Below are positions 9,128 through 16,991 of a stretch of 64,000 nt of DNA, one piece after another. How positions within the stretch are numbered: position 1 is the stretch's first letter; each line of letters opens with the position of its first letter. Source of the stretch: an uncultured Verrucomicrobiales bacterium (GTDB lineage Bacteria > Verrucomicrobiota > Verrucomicrobiia > Verrucomicrobiales > Akkermansiaceae); contig CALCWC010000152.1 of NCBI GenBank assembly GCA_937905985.1, positions 26,355 through 90,354 of the forward strand, read 5' to 3'. The position numbers and the translations under genes are program-made. The notes beneath the pieces are model-generated. The model was given only the letters and a program-made list of their open reading frames with translations, did not search any database and had not been told where the DNA came from.

Positions 9128-9156
9128 ATTGTACCCTCTCTCCCTTCCCTTTTCAA
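9128..9156 (-). promoter_or_regulatory. sigma70-type promoter of the nuo operon
   Basis: Reading the minus strand, TTGAAA (9151-9156), a 17-base spacer and TACAAT (9128-9133) lie about 50 bases upstream of the nuoD ATG. This would give a leader of about 45 nt. Confidence 0.65.
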
Positions 9157-9384
9157 GCCTAAACTGCCTTTTTCCGCGGAAAATGAAAGGGCAATTTTGG
9201 ATTGGGAATTTCGAGGATTTCGGATTTGGGATTTGTTTGCTGACACGCGTGGTGTGCGGCATGCTCCACGCTGAGGTTCGCTGCCTCCAATAACGCAAAA
9301 GCCCCTGCGCGCGGAGCGCGCCTAACTTTCCAAATTGTAAATCGTCAATCCGTAAATCGTAAATCTTGTTGACATACATCCGCC

Positions 9385-9413
9385 TTGCACCATCCGCGCC
9401 CGCTCTGTATGAT
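9385..9413 (+). promoter_or_regulatory. Promoter giving a leaderless transcript for the 9420 gene
   Basis: TTGCAC (9385-9390), a spacer of 17 and TATGAT (9408-9413). The ATG follows after only six bases, so transcription should begin at or next to the start codon. Confidence 0.6.
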
Positions 9414-9419
9414 ACCCGC

Positions 9420-9872
9420 ATGAAGGTAAACGCCGAGCAACTGGAACAAGTGCGCGCCTGGGCCGCACAGGGCATTGATTTGAACGGCATCCAGAAGCGT
9501 CTGGCTTCCGAATGCGGGGTCCATCTCACCTACATGGATGTGCGTTTCCTGCTGCTCGACAACGGTATTGAGATAGCCGCCGCGCCGGAGCCGGAGAAGA
9601 AGCCGGAACCCTCCGCACAGGCCGCTCCGCAGGCGGAGACCGCTGCCGATGCATCCGCCCCCGCCGACGGCAAGCCCGTGGTTACGCTGGATGAGATCCA
9701 GATACCCGGTGCCGTGATTTCCGGCAAGGTGGTGTTCCCCGGCGGCGCCAAGGGCGCCTGGCTTATCGACAACGCAGGCCGTTTCGGCTGGAGCGACCTT
9801 ACCGGCACCCCCTCCCCGGAGGAAATGCAGGCCTTCCAGTTTGAGCTGGCCCAGCTCCTCCGCCGCGCGTGA
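9420..9872 (+). CDS. Conserved-looking protein of unknown function
   Basis: 150 aa, soluble, no signal peptide. The N-terminal 60 residues (MKVNAEQLEQVRAWAAQGID...) look like a compact helical, possibly helix-turn-helix-like unit (LNGIQKRLASECGVHLTYMDVRFLLLDNGI). Next comes an acidic Pro/Ala/Glu-rich linker (about 60-95), then a small beta-rich domain (VTLDEIQIPGAVISGKVVFPGGAKGAWLIDNAGRFGW). I do not recognise the family. The start at 9420 rather than the upstream in-frame ATG at 9366 is chosen because the -10 box TATGAT ends six bases before it. It stands alone between divergent nuoD and convergent ugd. Confidence 0.75.
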   Translation: MKVNAEQLEQVRAWAAQGIDLNGIQKRLASECGVHLTYMDVRFLLLDNGIEIAAAPEPEKKPEPSAQAAPQAETAADASAPADGKPVVTLDEIQIPGAVISGKVVFPGGAKGAWLIDNAGRFGWSDLTGTPSPEEMQAFQFELAQLLRRA

Positions 9873-9940
9873 TTTGAATCCCCCCGCGCCGAGGAAAGGC
9901 GCCCTTCCTAATCCTAATCTTAATCCCCAATTGCGAGCCG

Positions 9941-11266
9941 TCAGGCTTGCGGGTACAGGCTCTTACGGCCGACGGAGTGGTACTCGAACCCGGCGTGGAC
10001 GGCGTTATCGCCGTGCATCACGTTGCGGCCGTCGAAGATGATGGGCAGCTTCATGAGCTCGCGCACGCGCTGCAGGTTCGCGTTGGCAAACTGCTTCCAT
10101 TCCGTGGCCACCACCAGCACCTCCGCATCGCGGGTGCATTCGTACATGTCCTCGCAGTAGGTCACCTGGCAGCCCTCCAGCGCTTTCGCCCCGGTCTCCA
10201 TGGCCTTGGGGTCGTACGCGCTCACAATGGCGCCCTCCTCGCACAGGCGGCGGATGAGCTTCACGGCCACGGATTCGCGCACGTCGTCCGTGTTTTGCTT
10301 GAAGGCGATGCCCCAGACGGCGATGCGCTTGTTGCGCAGCACCCAGAGCTTCTCTCGCAGGCGGTCCATGAAGTGGTCCAGCTGGTGGGCGTTGATCTTC
10401 TCCACTTCCTCCAGCAGGTGGAGGGGAGCCCCCAGCTGGTGGGAGATATTGATGAAGCCCTTCACGTCCTTGGGGAAGCAGGAGCCGCCGTAGCCCAGGC
10501 CGGCGTTGAGGAAGTGGCGCGAGATGCGCTTGTCCATGCCGATGCCCATGGCCACCAGCTGCACGTCCGCACCGGATTTCTCGCAGACCTGTGAGACGGC
10601 GTTGATGTAGGAAATCTTGAGGGCCAGGAAGGAGTTGGCGGCGTGCTTGATGAGCTCCGCGGAGGCCAGGTCCACCTCCACGATGGGGGCGTTGAAGGGC
10701 TGGTACACGCGCTTCATCATGTCCATGGCGCGCTGGGAGTTGGTGCCGATAACCACGCGGTCCGGGTTCATCAGGTCCTGCACCGCGCTGCCCTCGCGCA
10801 GGAATTCCGGGTTGGACACCACATCCACGTCCACATCCAGCCCGGCGTAGCGGGAGATGACCTCGTACACCTTCTGCCCCGTGCTCACGGGAACGGTGGA
10901 TTTGTCCACCACGATGCGGTAGCCGTACTCGGGGCGCATGGCTTCCGCTATCTCGTGGGACACGGCTTCAATGTAGGAGAGGTCCACGGAGCCGTCCTCG
11001 TGCGGGGGCGTGGGCACGGCAATGAAGATGATGTCGCTCTGGGCCACGGCCTCGGCGAGGTCGGAGGTGAAGGAGAGCCTGCCGGCTGCCACGTTGGAGA
11101 CAATCAGGTCTTCCAGGTCCGGTTCGTAGATGGGCATCTTGCCCTGGCGCAGGGCTTCAACCTTCTTCTGGTTGTTGTCCACACAAATCACGTTGTGACC
11201 CACTTCCGCGAAACAGGTTCCCGTGGTGAGGCCGACATATCCGGTACCGATGATGGCAAGATTCAT
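9941..11266 (-). CDS. ugd: UDP-glucose 6-dehydrogenase
   Basis: NAD-dependent four-electron oxidation of UDP-glucose to UDP-glucuronate, a cytoplasmic precursor step for surface polysaccharide. The N-terminal Rossmann motif is MNLAIIGTGYVGLTTGTCFA. The catalytic cysteine lies in GLGYGGSCFPKDVKGF near residue 259, and the C-terminal UDP-binding domain contains GIAFKQNTDDVRESVAVKLI. Length 441 aa, normal. The start is placed at 11264-11266 because an upstream ATG would add ten residues before the Rossmann strand and would overlap the leader of the promoter at 11296-11323. Monocistronic by position. Confidence 0.96.
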   Translation of the reverse strand: MNLAIIGTGYVGLTTGTCFAEVGHNVICVDNNQKKVEALRQGKMPIYEPDLEDLIVSNVAAGRLSFTSDLAEAVAQSDIIFIAVPTPPHEDGSVDLSYIEAVSHEIAEAMRPEYGYRIVVDKSTVPVSTGQKVYEVISRYAGLDVDVDVVSNPEFLREGSAVQDLMNPDRVVIGTNSQRAMDMMKRVYQPFNAPIVEVDLASAELIKHAANSFLALKISYINAVSQVCEKSGADVQLVAMGIGMDKRISRHFLNAGLGYGGSCFPKDVKGFINISHQLGAPLHLLEEVEKINAHQLDHFMDRLREKLWVLRNKRIAVWGIAFKQNTDDVRESVAVKLIRRLCEEGAIVSAYDPKAMETGAKALEGCQVTYCEDMYECTRDAEVLVVATEWKQFANANLQRVRELMKLPIIFDGRNVMHGDNAVHAGFEYHSVGRKSLYPQA

Positions 11267-11295
11267 GAGAAAAGAGGGAAAAATTGTTCGCGGCA

Positions 11296-11323
11296 ATTAT
11301 AGGTGCAATGCACCAAAAGGCAA
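11296..11323 (-). promoter_or_regulatory. Promoter of ugd
   Basis: On the minus strand TTGCCT (11318-11323), a spacer of 16 and a perfect TATAAT (11296-11301), 29 bases upstream of the ugd ATG. Confidence 0.65.
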
Positions 11324-11394
11324 GCCTGAAATGGCGGCCATGGCAGGGAATTGTGCGGGGCGGGGTCACGGGGCGTGTGAGCGCTGCCGCCCGC

Positions 11395-11658
11395 CTATTC
11401 CTGCGGCAGGCGCTCTGCCGCGGCATCCGGAATGTTGAGCAGTTTCACGCGCGAAGAATCGCCGTGCAGGAGCTCGATGGACGATTTGGGCACGCCGAGT
11501 CTCTTGGCGAGGAAGGTTGCGACCTCCTTGTTGGCCTTGCCGTCCACGGGCGGGGCTGCGATGCGCAGCTTGAGCACGCGGCCGGCGTGGGGGTCTTGCT
11601 CCCAGCCGATGATTTCGCTGCGGGAGGCCCCGGGGGTTACTTTGACGGCGAGTTTCAT
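11395..11658 (-). CDS. YggU/DUF167 family protein
   Basis: 87-aa protein with the DUF167 fold: VKVTPGASRSEIIGW at the N-terminus, then LKLRIAAPPVDGKANKEVATFLAKRLGVPKSSIELLHGDSSRVKLLNI, which matches the family's conserved PPVDGKAN core. The biochemical role of the family is not established. Its ATG overlaps the stop of the upstream chelatase-like gene (ATGA), so the two are translationally coupled in the secDF operon. Confidence 0.93.
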   Translation of the reverse strand: MKLAVKVTPGASRSEIIGWEQDPHAGRVLKLRIAAPPVDGKANKEVATFLAKRLGVPKSSIELLHGDSSRVKLLNIPDAAAERLPQE

Positions 11659-12530
11659 GGGCGGGAAGAGGAATCAAGCATGGAGGCGGCCACCTGAAGG
11701 CGGGTGAGCTCCTTGCCGCAGGCTGCCGCCTGCTCCGGTGTGGGCAGATCGCGGTGCGTGTGGATGCCGTCCGTCAGCAGGAACGGCAGCAGCAGGATGT
11801 GGCGGGACTGCATGCCCTCCATCACGGCTGCGGCCTCCGGCGTTTGATGGAAGTAGCCCAGCGCCACCTCGGTGCCGGGCAGCAGCTCGCGCAGGCGGCG
11901 GCAGAACAGTGCGGGTTCCGGAGGCGGCTCCGGCAGCTTGGAGCCGTGAGCCACCACCAGGATGCCCGTGTCCGCCTGCAAGCGGTCATGCTCCCGCAGG
12001 CGGCGTGCGGCGGCTTCCGCCAGCCAGGGGGAAGCCCCCAGCACGGGCTGGAAGAACAATGGCGGAGTGGCTCCCTGGAAGCGGCGGGCGTAGGCATGGT
12101 GCAGCCACTGCTGCAGTTTGGCACCGCTGCTGGTGCCGCTGAGCATGAACATGGGGTACACCAGGATGGGAGCGTCCGGCGGGGGCAGGCTGGCGCTTTC
12201 CATCGGCTCGTGCAGGTGGCAGCGGAACAGGCGGCTGGATGGTATGCGGATGCCCGGCGGGTCCAGCGCCATGCCCTTTTCATTGTAGCTCACCACCAGG
12301 TAGTAGCGCTTCCATTTGTGGTGCCGCCGCCAGAACAGCACGCCCGCCGCCGCCAGCAGCAGCTGCGCCACCGCAAAGTGGAAGTAGATCAGGTGCCGAA
12401 GGTGCGTTTCCTCCTCCGCAGCCAGCTCCGCTTGGGAAAGGCGCACGCCGCAATCCACCGACCCCCAGACGGCGGCCAGGAACGCCAGGCAGCCCAGGAT
12501 GAACAGCGCTTGGTTGCGGCCGCGCTTCAC
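11655..12530 (-). CDS. Membrane protein with CbiX/SirB-type chelatase fold
   Basis: 291 aa. Two N-terminal hydrophobic segments (about residues 8-26 and 47-68) are followed by a soluble part that resembles small sirohydrochlorin chelatases. ILVVAHGSK near residue 194 matches the metal-binding VxxHGS motif. LPFLLTDGIHTHRDLP near residue 250 matches the second conserved His before D-[IL]-P. An earlier half (ILVYPMFMLSG... FFQPVLGASPWLAEAAARRL) looks like a first, degenerate half-domain. Insertion of Fe, Co or Ni into a tetrapyrrole is the family activity; whether this membrane-anchored version is active is unknown. It lies 21 bases after secDF and overlaps the YggU gene. Confidence 0.7.
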   Translation of the reverse strand: MKRGRNQALFILGCLAFLAAVWGSVDCGVRLSQAELAAEEETHLRHLIYFHFAVAQLLLAAAGVLFWRRHHKWKRYYLVVSYNEKGMALDPPGIRIPSSRLFRCHLHEPMESASLPPPDAPILVYPMFMLSGTSSGAKLQQWLHHAYARRFQGATPPLFFQPVLGASPWLAEAAARRLREHDRLQADTGILVVAHGSKLPEPPPEPALFCRRLRELLPGTEVALGYFHQTPEAAAVMEGMQSRHILLLPFLLTDGIHTHRDLPTPEQAAACGKELTRLQVAASMLDSSSRP

Positions 12531-12551
12531 GGGTTGCGGCGGTTGCGTGGG

Positions 12552-15095
12552 TTACACGGAAGCCTCGGCGTCTGCCGCCTTCTGGATTTCCTCGCGCAGG
12601 TTGTGCTTCTCACTGAAGTACAGCACCACGGGAGAGGCGATGTAGATGGAGGAGTACGTGCCGATGAAGATACCCAGCAGCATGGTGATGGAGAAGTCGC
12701 GCATGGACGGACCGCCCAGCACAATCAGCGATATCAGCACCGCGATGGTGGACAGCGAGGTGAGCAGCGTTCGCGACAGCGTGGTGTTGATGGCCTCGTT
12801 CATGATGTCCACCAGCTTCTCGCTCGGTTCCGCCGTGCGCAGGCGCTCGCGGATGCGGTCGAAAATCACGATGGTGTCGTTGATGGAGTAGCCGGCCACC
12901 GTCAGGAACGCGCCGATGTGGATGATGTTCAGCTCCGTGCCCATGACCACCACCAGCGCGATGATGCCGAACACGTCGTGCGCCGTGGACACCAAGGCAC
13001 CCATGGCGAAACTCCATTCGAAGCGCAGCGCCAGGTACAGCGCAATGCCAAGCATACCCGCCAGCAGGGCGAAGCACGCCGTTCTGAAGAACGCCGAACC
13101 CAGCGACGAGCTCACGTCGTCGATGGACGGCGCCTCCAGCTCGGCCATGTGCGGAATCTTCTCGCGCAGCTCCTTGTCAATCTGGATGGCCTCGTCCTTG
13201 TTGGCGCAGCGGACCTTGATGTTCCAGTCCGTGCCGCTGGTGAACTTCTGTGCGGTGGCTTCCTTGGAGAGCTGCATGCCGACCACGTAGTCCTCCACGG
13301 CGTTGTAGTCCAGCTGGGAGTCGCCGGGGATGACGTAGGTGGCGCTGGCACCGCCCGTGAAGTCAACGCCCAGGCCCTTCTCGCCGCGGATGAACACCGT
13401 GTACACCATGCCCAGCCCGATGACGATGAGCGAGCTCCACATGCAGATTTTGCGGATGCCCATGAAGTCGAACTCCTTGCCGGCGAACGGGGCGCCCGCG
13501 AACTTGAAGTCCTTGGGCAGCAGTCCCAGGTGCTCCACCCAGAAGAAGAGCACGCGGGTCACCACAATGGCGCCGATGAGCGAGGTGATGATACCCACGC
13601 TCGTGGTCACCGCGAATCCCTTGATGGAGCCGCTGGCCAGCCAGAACAGAATCACGGCCGTGATGAGCGAGGTGATATTGGAGTCCCAAATGGCGGAGAA
13701 GGCCTTTTCATACGCATTGCGCAGGCTCAGCAGGAACGAGCGCCCCTGGCTGCGCTCCTCGCGCATGCGTTCGTAAATCAGCACGTTCGCGTCCACCGCC
13801 ACGCCCATCGTCAGCACGATACCGGCTATGCCCGGCAGCGTCAGCACAAAGCCGAACAGGCTCATCAGGCCCAGCAGCACCAGCGCGTTGAACGCCAAGC
13901 CCACCATGGCCACCATGCCGCTGGCGCGGTAGTACCAGAAGCAGAACGCGAACACGCCGACCATGCCCACCAGGCCGCCGATGCCCGCCTGTTCCAGCGC
14001 GCTCTGGCCCAGCTGGGCGGACACGTCCTTGCGGCCCTCCACCTTCAAATCGCTGGAGAGCGGGTTGGCCAGGGCCTTGGAGATGTCCTCCGGTTCACCC
14101 TTGCCGTTCAGGCCGCTGATGTTGAAATCCTTGTGCAGCACAGCCTGCACCACGGGGGCGCATTTCACCTGGCTGTTGAGCACCACCGCCATGCGGTCGC
14201 GCCCAATCTGCATGGAGCCCGTCAGCTTGCCCATGCGCTCCGCACCCGTGCGGTTGAGCACCACGTCCACATAGCCCTTGCGAACGTAGTCCGGCTGCGC
14301 CTTGGAAACCTCCGCGCCCGTGATGTACACGTCCTTCTGCATGGCCACGTAGGGCTTCTGCAGCACATAGTAGTACACCTTCTGCTTGCCGTGCTTGTCC
14401 AGCTCCGGCTCGCCCGTCTCATCGTTCGTCACCGGGCCGGGCAGTATCAGGTAGTCGTTGAGACCCATCCTGGAGGGGATGCGGGGCAGGGCGGGCTTGC
14501 GGGTGCGCTTCTGCTCGTCCTCGCTCAGGCTGTTGTAGTGGTCCATGCGCTGCTCGTACTGGGCAATGCTCTCCTGCACCTCCGGGTCCGCCAGCACGCG
14601 GTCCTGCTCCGGGTACACCGCCAGCAGTTCCAGCTTGGCCATCTTGGTGAGCATCTTCACCATGGAGTCCAGCTTCTCCTTGTTCTTGTCGGGGTCGTTG
14701 TCCTGCTGGGGTATCTGGATGAGAATCTTGTTGCCGGAGTGCAGGATTTCCACTTCGCTGGTGCCCGTGGAGTTGAGTCGCTCGCCCAGGATGTTGCAGG
14801 CCTGCTGCATATCGTCCTCGGAGGGCGGCACCATCTCGCCGAAGTCGCCCATCTTGGGCTGCACCTCAAGGGTGAGCTCCACGCCGCCGCTGATGTCGAT
14901 GCCGTAGTGCATGCCGTTAAGCATCAGCGAGATAATGGAGAAGGCCGACAGACCCACGATGAACAGGGTGCCCGCGTTGCGCTTCACCTTGTCGTTCTCT
15001 GCCGCTAGATACCAGAAGAACAGGACGATGAGCAGGATGCCGGTGCAAAAGTAGAAGGCTGGCGTGTTGACTAGGCTGTGAAGTGTCTCTAACAT
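12552..15095 (-). CDS. secDF: Protein translocase SecD-SecF fusion
   Basis: 847-aa fusion of SecD and SecF, which use the proton gradient to pull translocating proteins through SecYEG. The SecD part has an N-terminal helix, the periplasmic P1 domain starting GVELTLEVQPK, and membrane segments with the hallmark GVAVDANVLIYERMREE. The SecF part starts near residue 530 (GLGVDFTGGASATYVI) and carries SINDTIVIFDRIRERLR. The two halves are continuous with no frameshift. It heads an operon with the chelatase-like and YggU genes. No yajC is adjacent. Confidence 0.97.
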   Translation of the reverse strand: MLETLHSLVNTPAFYFCTGILLIVLFFWYLAAENDKVKRNAGTLFIVGLSAFSIISLMLNGMHYGIDISGGVELTLEVQPKMGDFGEMVPPSEDDMQQACNILGERLNSTGTSEVEILHSGNKILIQIPQQDNDPDKNKEKLDSMVKMLTKMAKLELLAVYPEQDRVLADPEVQESIAQYEQRMDHYNSLSEDEQKRTRKPALPRIPSRMGLNDYLILPGPVTNDETGEPELDKHGKQKVYYYVLQKPYVAMQKDVYITGAEVSKAQPDYVRKGYVDVVLNRTGAERMGKLTGSMQIGRDRMAVVLNSQVKCAPVVQAVLHKDFNISGLNGKGEPEDISKALANPLSSDLKVEGRKDVSAQLGQSALEQAGIGGLVGMVGVFAFCFWYYRASGMVAMVGLAFNALVLLGLMSLFGFVLTLPGIAGIVLTMGVAVDANVLIYERMREERSQGRSFLLSLRNAYEKAFSAIWDSNITSLITAVILFWLASGSIKGFAVTTSVGIITSLIGAIVVTRVLFFWVEHLGLLPKDFKFAGAPFAGKEFDFMGIRKICMWSSLIVIGLGMVYTVFIRGEKGLGVDFTGGASATYVIPGDSQLDYNAVEDYVVGMQLSKEATAQKFTSGTDWNIKVRCANKDEAIQIDKELREKIPHMAELEAPSIDDVSSSLGSAFFRTACFALLAGMLGIALYLALRFEWSFAMGALVSTAHDVFGIIALVVVMGTELNIIHIGAFLTVAGYSINDTIVIFDRIRERLRTAEPSEKLVDIMNEAINTTLSRTLLTSLSTIAVLISLIVLGGPSMRDFSITMLLGIFIGTYSSIYIASPVVLYFSEKHNLREEIQKAADAEASV

Positions 15096-15099
15096 GGAA

Positions 15100-15128
15100 A
15101 GTATGCGGAATTCCGTCTAGAATGGCAA
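15100..15128 (-). promoter_or_regulatory. Candidate promoter of secDF, start codon almost at +1
   Basis: On the minus strand TTGCCA (15123-15128), a spacer of 17 and CATACT (15100-15105), with only four bases before the ATG. The -10 matches 4 of 6 consensus positions, so this is weaker than the others. Confidence 0.4.
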
Positions 15129-15317
15129 ATTTCACGCAGGATTGCAAGCTTTCATCGTGGCAGCGCATGCTAATTTTCAATCTGCCGTGTTGCGTCGGGG
15201 GAACGAGGCTGCCGCTACCGCCATACCTGCATGGGGAGCCCGTGGGCGGGCGGGGTATGCGCGTTTCCCCGCCGCCCTTGCCGCATCGCGCCGTGCCATG
15301 ATACGCTCCGTGCCGTT

Positions 15318-15812
15318 ATGGGATTCACCACCACCGCTATTCTCACCACTGCCGCCGCCGTTGCTGGCAAGGCCATTCAGGCCAAGGCCGAATACGACCA
15401 GGGTAAGGCCCTCAAATCCGCCGCCGACCTCCAACAGCGTCTCAACGAGCAGCGCGCCCAGGCCATGGCCGACACCGCGCTGGACAACCAGCGCCGCAGC
15501 CAGCGCAACGCTCACATGGAAATCGCGCGCGCGCGCGGCGACGCCGCACGATCCAATCTCGCCGCAGACGGATCCACCCTCACACGAGAGACCGACCTCG
15601 CCTCCCGCCTGGAGGATGACATCAACAACCGAACCAACGCCGCCCTGCAGGAGGTCAACACCCTCCGCTCCCAATCCGCGCTGGACAACTGGGACCTCCG
15701 CAACCAGGCACGCCAATCCCGCATCCGCAGCCTCGGCTCCGCCATCGGTGCCGCCGGCTCCATCTTCTCCGGTATCAACTCCATCAGAAACGGCACCTCC
15801 GCCAAATTGTAA
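15318..15812 (+). CDS. Orphan phage-like structural protein, function unknown
   Basis: 164 aa, strongly alpha-helical and rich in Ala, Gln, Arg and Asn: a hydrophobic Gly/Ala N-terminus (MGFTTTAILTTAAAVAGKAIQ), a long coiled-coil-like middle (SAADLQQRLNEQRAQAMADT, LASRLEDDINNRTNAALQEV) and a Gly/Ala/Ser C-terminal segment (LGSAIGAAGSIFSGINSI). This layout resembles internal virion or DNA-ejection proteins of tailed phages, but no other phage gene is present, so the call is an inference. An upstream in-frame ATG at 15231 is less likely because it would add a Cys/Pro/Arg-rich stretch. The RAYT element begins directly downstream. Confidence 0.55.
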   Translation: MGFTTTAILTTAAAVAGKAIQAKAEYDQGKALKSAADLQQRLNEQRAQAMADTALDNQRRSQRNAHMEIARARGDAARSNLAADGSTLTRETDLASRLEDDINNRTNAALQEVNTLRSQSALDNWDLRNQARQSRIRSLGSAIGAAGSIFSGINSIRNGTSAKL

Positions 15813-15825
15813 ATCACTGACGGGC

Positions 15826-15883
15826 GTGGTTAGTTGCGCACGCCCACACCGGCCCACACCGCCATTCGGCGGCGTTACCGTGG
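15826..15883. repeat. Left 58-bp inverted repeat of the RAYT element
   Basis: Reverse complement of 16713-16770 apart from about two substitutions near the outer end; it includes the self-complementary core CGCCATTCGGCG. Confidence 0.8.
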
Positions 15884-15989
15884 TGTGTATGCAGGGGTGG
15901 TTACCCACGGGTTAAAGAACCCGTGGCTTGCGCATCATCACCCCTGGCGGGGTTACAGTTCGCGCGCCTGACGGCGCGTGGCAACAACA

Positions 15990-16451
15990 TCATGTCGCGC
16001 GTATACGCCAGATGTCGTCGCGCGGGTCGATTTCAATGCCATGCTTGGCAAGGAGACGTCGGTATTCTTGTTCGGCGTTTTCCTCGAGATGGTGTTCACG
16101 CTGGCTTTGAATGTATTTGGAAACCCTGTTGTACTGGGACGCGCTCACGGAAAAGAATGCGTACCCTGTTTGCCATGCAAACCGAGCGTAGCCAGGATGC
16201 TTGTGCTTGATCCATGCGGAGGAATGCGCTTTGGCGCGCTGGACAATATCGGGGATGGTGCGCGTGATAGGAAAATCACACAGAATGTGGACATGGTCTC
16301 CTATACCGCCGATTACAATGGATTTTCCTCCCAGACGCCTCAGTTCGCCAAACAAGAAATCATGGACATCCGGCAGGTCTGATGACCTGATGTTCGTGTT
16401 CTTCACGTGATAAACCAGATGGCCGTAGTTTTTGTAATAGGAATGTCCCAT
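15990..16451 (-). CDS. IS200-like / REP-associated tyrosine transposase (HUH, Y1)
   Basis: 153 aa, single-domain Y1 transposase that cuts and rejoins single-stranded DNA through a 5'-phosphotyrosine. The metal-binding HUH motif is HVH (residues 53-55, in GDHVHILCDF). The catalytic tyrosine is Y112 in SKYIQSQREHH, the usual Y1 context. The start at ATG 16449-16451 is preferred over a TTG three codons upstream because a perfect TATAAT ends eight bases before it. The frame is intact, so the gene may be functional. It lies inside the 58-bp inverted repeats. Confidence 0.9.
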   Translation of the reverse strand: MGHSYYKNYGHLVYHVKNTNIRSSDLPDVHDFLFGELRRLGGKSIVIGGIGDHVHILCDFPITRTIPDIVQRAKAHSSAWIKHKHPGYARFAWQTGYAFFSVSASQYNRVSKYIQSQREHHLEENAEQEYRRLLAKHGIEIDPRDDIWRIRAT

Positions 16452-16459
16452 ACTACGCA

Positions 16460-16487
16460 ATTATAACGGCGCAAGGCCCAAAGTCAA
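16460..16487 (-). promoter_or_regulatory. Promoter of the transposase (leaderless geometry)
   Basis: On the minus strand TTGACT (16482-16487), a spacer of 16 and TATAAT (16460-16465), then eight bases to the ATG. Confidence 0.6.
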
Positions 16488-16712
16488 GCAAGGTCCATGG
16501 TATCGCCGCGCTCGCGCGGCATCATCTTCCCCGCGCCGCCAGGCGCGCAAGATGAAGCCCCCTTTGGGGGCGGCGGTGCGCAAGCCACGGGTTGCTTCGG
16601 GCGCGCCCCACGCGCCCTCACCCTGCGGGCTGCCGCTGTGCGGCAGGCTAATCCGCCTTCCAGCCGTCGGCGGCTTTCTTTAACCCGTGGGGCACCCGGC
16701 ATGCCAACCAAT

Positions 16713-16770
16713 CCACGGTAACGCCGCCGAATGGCGGTGTGGGCCGGTGTGGGCGTGCGTAACCAACCAC
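16713..16770. repeat. Right 58-bp inverted repeat of the RAYT element
   Basis: Pairs with 15826-15883; see the element entry. Confidence 0.8.
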
Positions 16771-16894
16771 GGCCGTTCACGCCAGGATTGCACCATACTG
16801 ACCGTTTTTTGTAGCAACACCAGCATACAAAATGCCGGTGAAAAAAATCCACGCCCATTCCCCGCCCTTGCTTGCCTCGGCGTAGCCCCGCAAG

Positions 16895-16926
16895 AAGCCC
16901 CGCACGGCGTCAACCGTACGGGGCTT
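16895..16926 (-). terminator. Rho-independent-type terminator after the giant surface protein gene
   Basis: Minus-strand hairpin AAGCCCCGTACGG / CCGTGCGGGGCTT with a five-base loop, followed by a short T-containing tail (CTTCTTG). Confidence 0.6.
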
Positions 16927-16991
16927 GGTAATCTTGATGCGGCAAAGCCGCCTAACTTACAAATTGTAAATCGAAAATTGTCAATTGTAAA

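Larger units (their letters stand above)
9106..9419. other. Intergenic region nuoD / unknown gene with AT-rich short repeats
   Basis: This 314-base gap between divergent genes holds the nuo promoter, the promoter of the 9420 gene and two arrays of a short heptamer-like word. 9191-9240 contains repeated GGATTT words on the plus strand (GGATTTCGGATTTGGGATTT). 9331-9365 contains AAATTGTAAATCGTCAATCC and further GTAAATC copies. Between them is a GC-rich dyad around 9306-9322. No gene is visible here. Confidence 0.6.
15826..16770. mobile_element. IS200-like / RAYT element with 58-bp terminal inverted repeats
   Basis: The transposase gene lies between two near-identical inverted copies of a 58-bp sequence: 15826-15883, and 16713-16770 as its reverse complement with about two mismatches near the outer end. 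Each contains the palindromic core ACACCGCCATTCGGCGGCG or its complement. Inside the left end is a hairpin CCCACGGGTT-aaag-AACCCGTGG (15904-15926) followed by CTTGCGC. The right side carries the complementary parts (16578-16593 and about 16675-16689) separated by roughly 85 extra bases. Such subterminal hairpins are the recognition structures of HUH transposases. Confidence 0.75.
16452..16991. other. Intergenic region: RAYT right end, terminator, AT-rich repeat
   Basis: No gene is supported in this 540-base stretch. It holds the transposase promoter, several GC-rich palindromes of the RAYT right end (16500-16712), the right 58-bp repeat, the terminator of the giant surface protein gene (16895-16926) and an array of the AT-rich word (ACAAATTGTAAATC, CAATTGTAAATT) at 16956-16994 that runs into the stop codon of that gene. 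Confidence 0.6.

Noticed and set aside
9369..9413. TTGACA at 9369-9374 paired with TATGAT
   Set aside because: Spacing of 33 bases is too long; TTGCAC at 9385-9390 gives exactly 17.
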